Below, piece by piece: positions 6,723 through 10,264 of a DNA stretch of 10,264 bases (within the stretch, counting starts at the first letter, position 1; the number at the start of each line of letters is the position of its first letter). Made by a program: the position numbers and the translations under genes. The notes under the pieces were generated by a model. That model had not been told where the DNA came from and did not search any database. It saw nothing but the letters and a program-made list of their open reading frames with translations. The stretch comes from HGM13006 sp964527315 (GTDB taxonomy: Bacteria > Bacillota > Clostridia > Oscillospirales > Oscillospiraceae). The DNA is taken from positions 1-10,264 of the forward strand of contig CAZGOQ010000083.1 in the NCBI GenBank assembly GCA_964527315.1, written 5' to 3'.

Positions 6723-7592
6723 TCAATTTGCAGGGTCAGCGAACCCTGCGCCGCCCTGGTGCTGACGGAATAAGATTTCTTCTCGAAGCAGCCGACCCTG
6801 ATCCAAAAGATCCCGTATCTCGTCCAGACGGTCTCCGGCCAGCGCGTCCCGGAATACGCTCAGATTTCGGAGCAGCGTGTCAATCTCCCGGAGCAGCGGT
6901 CCTTTGTTCAGATGAAACAGCGACGTCCACATATCCGGATCCAGCTTTGCCACGCGGGTCATGTCCTGAAAGCTACCGGCGGTAAAGCCAAGTGTCAGTG
7001 CGGAGGTGGGACTTTTGATATAGGCCGAGGACACCACATGGGCCAGCTGAGAGGTGTAAGAGATTACAGTATCATGCCGTTTGGGGTCTGTGATCTCCAC
7101 ACGGGAAAAGCCGATGGACAGGGCCAATTCTTTTAATGTCTGCACAGCCGCCGGGTCGGTCAGTTCCGTGGGGGTCAGGATATAGCTGGCGTTTTGATAC
7201 AGATCCACGTCCGCATTGGCAAAACCGGACGTCTCTTTGCCCGCCATGGGATGTGTGCCGACATAGCGAAGGCCGTGGTCATAATAGAGCTGATCGACTG
7301 CTTCTACAATTGGAGCTTTTACGCCGCAGATATCCGCGACAATGGCGCCCCTTCGAAAATCGGCGATATGCTCAGTCAGATAGGAGATCGTCGCTTCCGG
7401 CGGCAGCGCCACAAAGACCAGATCCGGTTCGTTCAGGTCAGTCAATTCCCCATCGATGGCGCCCATGGACAGAGCAAATTCCACCGTCTTGTGATTTCTC
7501 GTTGTACCCAGCACTTTGTGGGAGGTGTACTGCTTGAAAGCCCGGCAGAGGGAGCCGCCGATTAGTCCCATGCCGACCACTGCGATTTTCAT
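6723..7592 (-). CDS. tyrA: Prephenate dehydrogenase (TyrA family), short form without ACT domain
   Basis: The 289-residue cytoplasmic enzyme oxidatively decarboxylates prephenate to 4-hydroxyphenylpyruvate on the tyrosine branch of aromatic synthesis; arogenate as substrate cannot be excluded. The N-terminal Rossmann fold opens with VVGMGLIGGS (5-14). The strand-2 end reads GTTRNHKT (29-36), without the acidic residue usual in NAD-specific enzymes. Family motifs follow: GTHPMAGKETSGF (112-124) with the conserved His114, SYTSQLAHV (178-186) with His185, and GSFQDMTRVA (206-215) with Arg213, expected to bind the substrate carboxylate. The chain ends in helical dimerisation segments; the C-terminal ACT domain of longer homologues such as the Bacillus enzyme is absent. 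The ATG has AGAGGT nine bases upstream. No other aromatic-pathway gene is next to it; it has its own promoter and terminator, so it is probably monocistronic. Confidence 0.94.
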   Translation of the reverse strand: MKIAVVGMGLIGGSLCRAFKQYTSHKVLGTTRNHKTVEFALSMGAIDGELTDLNEPDLVFVALPPEATISYLTEHIADFRRGAIVADICGVKAPIVEAVDQLYYDHGLRYVGTHPMAGKETSGFANADVDLYQNASYILTPTELTDPAAVQTLKELALSIGFSRVEITDPKRHDTVISYTSQLAHVVSSAYIKSPTSALTLGFTAGSFQDMTRVAKLDPDMWTSLFHLNKGPLLREIDTLLRNLSVFRDALAGDRLDEIRDLLDQGRLLREEILFRQHQGGAGFADPAN

Positions 7593-7628
7593 AACGCATC
7601 TACCTCTTTGACATTTCGAGATGCTGAG

Positions 7629-7657
7629 AGTTTACCACGTTAGCATACAAAAGTCAA
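7629..7657 (-). promoter_or_regulatory. Promoter of tyrA
   Basis: On the minus strand TTGACT (7657-7652, five of six) and TAAACT (7634-7629, four of six) are separated by 17 bases. The predicted start lies about 30 bases before the tyrA ATG. No T-box or other attenuator fits in so short a leader. Confidence 0.68.
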
Positions 7658-7670
7658 ATTTCAAAGGGAC

Positions 7671-7701
7671 GAAAAGGAACACCGCGCAGCTGCGGTGTTC
7701 C
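7671..7701 (-). terminator. Intrinsic terminator after the LytTR gene
   Basis: On the minus strand GGAACACCGC (7701-7692) pairs perfectly with GCGGTGTTCC (7685-7676) around a six-base loop, followed by TTTTCG and a further T-rich stretch. It lies 20 bases after the LytTR gene stop. Confidence 0.83.
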
Positions 7702-7721
7702 AGTGGCATTGATCCAACATC

Positions 7722-8447
7722 TTAATTCGCACTCTTTCCAAAAAGTTCCTGCACCAGATGATTCTCCTTGGTCAAATCTGTCAGCACGCAGACGCAGAAC
7801 CCTTTTTGGGGCTGATAACAGCGAAGCTGCATATATTTTCCCGAATTCTCCAACACATCCTCAATGACTCTGGTGCTGCCGTGAATGGCCACGTCTGCAA
7901 AAATCGGCATCCACTTGGGACTGCCCACATTTTTCAGCCGCAGTACAGACTGGTCCATAATCTCCTGATTGGAAACACTCTCCAGCTGAGCCATTTCTCT
8001 GCTGAGGTAGCGCACCAGAAAATCCACCCCGCCGCCGCTGTGGACCAGTTCCATGATCAGCATAGGCATGGGCATGGCGTCCAGCCACTGCCCCAGAAGT
8101 TCTGTCGGGCACACTGTGCGCGGGGGGGCCGGCACCGTTTTTTGGCGTTTAGGGACCCGGTCGGCGCGGACCCGCCGTCGGAATTCCGACCCATCTGACA
8201 TGAAAACCACGCCATCCTTTTCTGCCCGGATATACTTTTTCGACACCACGATCCCCCGATTGATATTGGAAAACATTTCCTCCGGCAGTTGGGCATAGAC
8301 GTCTTTCAGACTGCGGTTGGTGCAAAGAACGCTGCCATCGCTTCGAGTTATTTTTGTTTTTCGATCCGCTACAGTAATATGGACAATATCATCAACTGGG
8401 ATCTGTGCCTTGCGATAGTCTGACGGAACCGTCAGCAGTTGTTTCAT
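7722..8447 (-). CDS. LytTR-type DNA-binding regulator with C-terminal PAS-like domain
   Basis: The product has 241 residues. Residues about 14-97 match the LytTR DNA-binding domain: IPVDDIVHITVADRKTKI, then a DG turn, NRSLKDVYAQLPEEMFSNINRGIVVSKKYI, and a final DGSEFRRRVR. A basic, proline-rich linker (98-114) leads to a second domain (about 117-232) that resembles a PAS fold, with LDAMPMPMLIMEL, a central helix, and the closing pattern GKYMQLRCYQPQKGFCVCVLTDLTKEN often seen at the end of clostridial PAS domains. There is no receiver domain or membrane segment, so it is probably a cytoplasmic regulator that senses a ligand or partner through the PAS-like part; the signal and target genes are unknown. 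The ribosome binding site is weak (GGGAAG ten bases upstream). It has an excellent promoter and its own terminator. The LytTR assignment is firm; the PAS assignment is by eye. Confidence 0.82.
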   Translation of the reverse strand: MKQLLTVPSDYRKAQIPVDDIVHITVADRKTKITRSDGSVLCTNRSLKDVYAQLPEEMFSNINRGIVVSKKYIRAEKDGVVFMSDGSEFRRRVRADRVPKRQKTVPAPPRTVCPTELLGQWLDAMPMPMLIMELVHSGGGVDFLVRYLSREMAQLESVSNQEIMDQSVLRLKNVGSPKWMPIFADVAIHGSTRVIEDVLENSGKYMQLRCYQPQKGFCVCVLTDLTKENHLVQELFGKSAN

Positions 8448-8482
8448 CGCAGATGCACTTCCCTTCCGTAGATTTCATATAA

Positions 8483-8511
8483 ATTGTATCAAAGAAAAAA
8501 ATTTATGTCAA
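8483..8511 (-). promoter_or_regulatory. Strong promoter of the LytTR regulator gene
   Basis: On the minus strand a consensus TTGACA (8511-8506) and TACAAT (8488-8483, five of six) are separated by 17 bases. The predicted start is about 30 bases before the ATG. With the weak ribosome binding site, transcription is likely strong and translation moderate. Confidence 0.8.
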
Positions 8512-8619
8512 CTATGAAACTCGTTTTTGTTGAGAATGACACTTTTTCTAAAATTATTTCAAATTATTGCTTTTTTCGGCGGCATTTTCGTGATTTTTGA
8601 CCAAATAAATACAAATTGC

Positions 8620-8653
8620 AAAAAAATGAGACGCCGAATTCTTCCGGCATCTC
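8620..8653 (-). terminator. Intrinsic terminator after the lipoprotein gene
   Basis: On the minus strand GAGATGCCG (8653-8645) pairs with CGGCGTCTC (8636-8628), nine pairs with one G-U, around an eight-base loop, followed by an A and seven T. It separates the lipoprotein gene from the LytTR gene downstream. Confidence 0.88.
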
Positions 8654-8679
8654 AAAAATTGGAAAATTATACAAATCCG

Positions 8680-9381
8680 TTATGTTAAGGATGACGTCAA
8701 CCCCAATATGCTGTAGTTAAAAATGGAGCGACCACTATCTGGCCCGGTATAATCGGTCAGGGAAACGGAATACCGGCCCAGAGATTCTCCCTCCCGGAAA
8801 ATTTCCGCCTGAGCAGTATAGGCGCCGTCTTCTGTGCGTACTGCGTCACGAATGTCAAAGGTCAGGCTGCTGATATCCGGAAGATGCACCAGATAATTGT
8901 CTCCGTCCCGGGAAACCAGGGGATCTTCCTCGGTCAGCGCGGGCCAGTCCGAGGAGTGCGCAAACGCCAGGGGGAACAGCGTCCCGGCGTATCGTTCCAC
9001 GTCGGCAGCTGTCATGGAGACGGTGTCCTGGTCGCTGTGCATCAAACCGGCCAGATAGCCAATGGCTCGCCAGAAGTATATGGGATCGTCAGTGGAATAG
9101 GAGAGTCCGTCCACCGCATCGCAGACCAGAATGGCGCTGATGGCAGCGGTGTCATAAAGATCCTTTGCCTGTGTTAGGGAAGCGTCGTCTGCGCTTGTTT
9201 CGCTCTCAGAAGTCTGGCTTTCCGTGGCTGCAGGCGCAGAGGGCAGATCTGAGACGACATAGCCAAAGGACTCCGGCCCATTCTCAGACGGCACGGAAGC
9301 AACAGAAGTAGCGGCACCGCAGGCGGCCATCCCCAAAAGGCAGAAGATGGTCAACAACATGGCAAGTATTTTATATTTCAT
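8680..9381 (-). CDS. Small surface lipoprotein of unknown function
   Basis: The product has 233 residues. A lipoprotein signal peptide (MKYK, hydrophobic core, lipobox MAAC with Cys21) is followed by a Ser/Glu/Ala/Thr-rich linker (about 22-72), then a globular part (about 73-233) with helices such as AKDLYDTAAISAILVCDAV and a probably beta-rich end (YTAQAEIFREGESLGRYSVSLTDY). It should be anchored on the outer face of the membrane. I recognise no family in the globular domain, and no catalytic or metal motif stands out. ATG at 9381 is preferred because GAGGTGA ends five bases upstream; the ATG at 9384 and a GTG at 9390 are in frame but closer to or inside that site. The gene has its own promoter and terminator and is divergent from hpf. 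The linker style resembles that of the solute-binding lipoprotein in this window. Confidence 0.8.
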   Translation of the reverse strand: MKYKILAMLLTIFCLLGMAACGAATSVASVPSENGPESFGYVVSDLPSAPAATESQTSESETSADDASLTQAKDLYDTAAISAILVCDAVDGLSYSTDDPIYFWRAIGYLAGLMHSDQDTVSMTAADVERYAGTLFPLAFAHSSDWPALTEEDPLVSRDGDNYLVHLPDISSLTFDIRDAVRTEDGAYTAQAEIFREGESLGRYSVSLTDYTGPDSGRSIFNYSILGLTSSLT

Positions 9382-9416
9382 CATTGTCACCTCATTGGGA
9401 AAGATAGTTGCAGGAT

Positions 9417-9445
9417 ATCATAAAACCGGCAAAATAGCAAGTCTA
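9417..9445 (-). promoter_or_regulatory. Promoter of the small lipoprotein gene
   Basis: On the minus strand TAGACT (9445-9440, four of six) and TATGAT (9422-9417, five of six) are separated by 17 bases. The spacer contains one arm of the TTGCCGGTT inverted repeat described separately. Confidence 0.55.
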
Positions 9446-9491
9446 TGAACGCGATCAGTCGACATGATGAATTTCCGGGAAATTGCCGGTT
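9424..9491. repeat. Widely spaced inverted repeat in the lipoprotein/hpf divergent promoter region
   Basis: AACCGGCAA (9424-9432) and TTGCCGGTT (9483-9491) are perfect inverted copies 50 bases apart. The left copy lies between the -10 and -35 of the lipoprotein promoter; the right copy overlaps the first bases of the hpf -35. Confidence 0.55.
9470..9484. repeat. Fifteen-base palindrome upstream of the hpf promoter
   Basis: AATTTCC and GGAAATT form perfect seven-base arms around a single G. It ends five bases before the hpf -35, a position used by both activators and repressors. The binding protein, if any, is unknown. Confidence 0.55.
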
Positions 9492-9518
9492 GATTTGAGA
9501 TGTCGATTCGTATATAAT
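9490..9518 (+). promoter_or_regulatory. Promoter of hpf
   Basis: TTGATT (9490-9495, four of six) and a perfect TATAAT (9513-9518) are separated by 17 bases. The predicted start near 9525 gives a leader of about 50 bases. It looks like a vegetative sigma promoter; no SigB- or SigH-like motif is apparent. Confidence 0.75.
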
Positions 9519-9575
9519 GGAATTGTGATTCGGAGATACCGAAGACAAAAATCCATCAATAAGAGGAGGATTTTT

Positions 9576-10103
9576 ATGAAACTGAAGTTTAACGAAAGCA
9601 AGTGCGCCATCAACGACGCCAAGAAAGACTACGCCCAGAAAAAGGTGACAAAGCTGGATCGCTATTTCCGAAATGAGCCGGAAGCGACACTGGCGGTAAA
9701 GGCGGAGAAGAAAAACTGCCGGGTCGAACTGACGCTCCATGCGGATCGAACCTTTTTCCGGGCGGAGGAAACGGCGGAGGATATGCAAATGGCCATCGAT
9801 AAGACGGTCTCCGCGATTGAACGCCAGATCCACAAATATAAGACCCGGCTCAGCAAACGGATCCGGGAAAATCTGGACGTCTCCGCCATTGTCCCTCAGG
9901 ATGGAGAGCCGGAGGAAGAAAATTTCGACGTGGTTCGGAAAAAACTGATCCAGTTCAAGCCTATGAACGTGGAAGAGGCAATTTTGCAGATGAATCTGCT
10001 GGGACACAGTTTTTTTGCCTTTCGGGACGCAGATACAAACGCCTTTTCTGTGGTTTATGCCAGAAACGACGGTGGCTATGGGCTGATTGAGGACGAGGAA
10101 TAA
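9576..10103 (+). CDS. hpf: Ribosome hibernation promoting factor, long form
   Basis: The product has 175 residues, the size of long HPF. Residues about 1-100 form the YfiA/HPF N-terminal domain that binds the 30S decoding region: a basic helix (DAKKDYAQKKVTKLDRYF), a strand with NCRVELTLHADRTFFRAEE, and a second helix AIDKTVSAIERQIHKYKTRLSKRIR. A flexible acidic linker (about 101-117) leads to the C-terminal dimerisation domain (about 118-172): VVRKKLIQFKPMNVEEAILQMNLLGHSFFAFRD, then VVYARNDGGYGLIE. In Bacillota the long form pairs two 70S ribosomes into inactive 100S dimers in stationary phase. The ATG is fixed by AGAGGAGGA six bases upstream. It is the only plus-strand gene, divergent from the lipoprotein gene and followed by a hairpin about 105 bases beyond the stop. 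Confidence 0.97.
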   Translation: MKLKFNESKCAINDAKKDYAQKKVTKLDRYFRNEPEATLAVKAEKKNCRVELTLHADRTFFRAEETAEDMQMAIDKTVSAIERQIHKYKTRLSKRIRENLDVSAIVPQDGEPEEENFDVVRKKLIQFKPMNVEEAILQMNLLGHSFFAFRDADTNAFSVVYARNDGGYGLIEDEE

Positions 10104-10161
10104 AATTTGCATAATGCACGAAAAAAACTTGCAAAAGAATTTATTTTCGGCAAAAAAGCAA

Positions 10162-10190
10162 TTGACCTGTTGAAATGTTCGGGGTATAAT
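10162..10190 (+). promoter_or_regulatory. Near-consensus promoter downstream of hpf
   Basis: TTGACC (10162-10167, five of six) and a perfect TATAAT (10185-10190) are separated by 17 bases, making this one of the best promoters in the window. Its predicted start is near 10197, about ten bases before a perfect hairpin. No gene begins inside the window after it, so it probably serves a leader or small RNA, or a gene beyond the right edge. Confidence 0.75.
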
Positions 10191-10207
10191 ACCTCCATAA
10201 ACAGCAA

Positions 10208-10245
10208 AGGCGCTGTGAGGGTTTTGTCTCACAGCGCCTGTTTTC
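10208..10245 (+). terminator. Perfect hairpin, probable intrinsic terminator beyond hpf
   Basis: AGGCGCTGTGAG (10208-10219) and CTCACAGCGCCT (10228-10239) pair perfectly over 12 bases around an eight-base loop, followed by GTTTTCG. The T run is short, so termination may be incomplete. On the other strand the hairpin is followed by TTTGCTGTTT, so it might also stop a convergent transcript from the right. Confidence 0.7.
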
Positions 10246-10264
10246 GTCAGTTGATCATCTTATT

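Noticed and set aside
9387..10232. A 281-codon open frame on the minus strand across hpf
   Set aside because: It is antisense to hpf, whose family match is complete and whose start has a strong ribosome binding site. The minus-strand product would be an artefact of codon bias.

Overview
The window looks like a chromosomal segment of a Gram-positive clostridium (Bacillota, Clostridia). The evidence is the hrcA-grpE-dnaK order behind a perfect CIRCE operator, the AGGAGG-type ribosome binding sites, the lipobox-anchored surface proteins with Ser/Glu/Ala-rich linkers, and the long form of HPF. The fairly high GC of the coding regions would suit an Oscillospiraceae-like gut bacterium, but that placement is inference. 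No mobile element, CRISPR array, rRNA or tRNA was seen. Every gene except hpf is on the minus strand.

From right to left on the minus strand, the first gene encodes a small lipoprotein of unknown function (about 8680-9381). Next is a LytTR-type DNA-binding protein with an apparent C-terminal PAS-like domain (7722-8447), then a short TyrA-type prephenate dehydrogenase without an ACT domain (6723-7592). A large extracellular solute-binding lipoprotein with no transporter partner follows (4595-6394). After it come an NADP-dependent isocitrate dehydrogenase of the eukaryote-like subfamily (3202-4410) and an unidentified multi-pass membrane protein (2206-2997). Last is the heat-shock operon hrcA-grpE-dnaK (2029 down to the window edge, dnaK cut after about 103 codons). 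On the plus strand, hpf (9576-10103) diverges from the lipoprotein gene.

The arrangement is mostly one gene per transcript. Recognisable -35/-10 pairs precede hrcA, the solute-binding protein (two candidates), tyrA, the LytTR gene, the lipoprotein gene and hpf. Intrinsic terminators follow the membrane protein, the solute-binding protein, tyrA, the LytTR gene, the lipoprotein gene and hpf. The one clear operon is hrcA-grpE-dnaK, where HrcA should repress its own operon through CIRCE. Icd and TyrA belong to 2-oxoglutarate/glutamate supply and tyrosine synthesis. HPF and the DnaK system are stress and stationary-phase functions.

I did not find a clear new multi-gene system. The points most worth a second look are the LytTR-then-PAS architecture, a near-consensus promoter that runs straight into a perfect hairpin downstream of hpf, a set of inverted repeats between the divergent lipoprotein and hpf promoters, and the repeats in the long leader of the orphan solute-binding protein.
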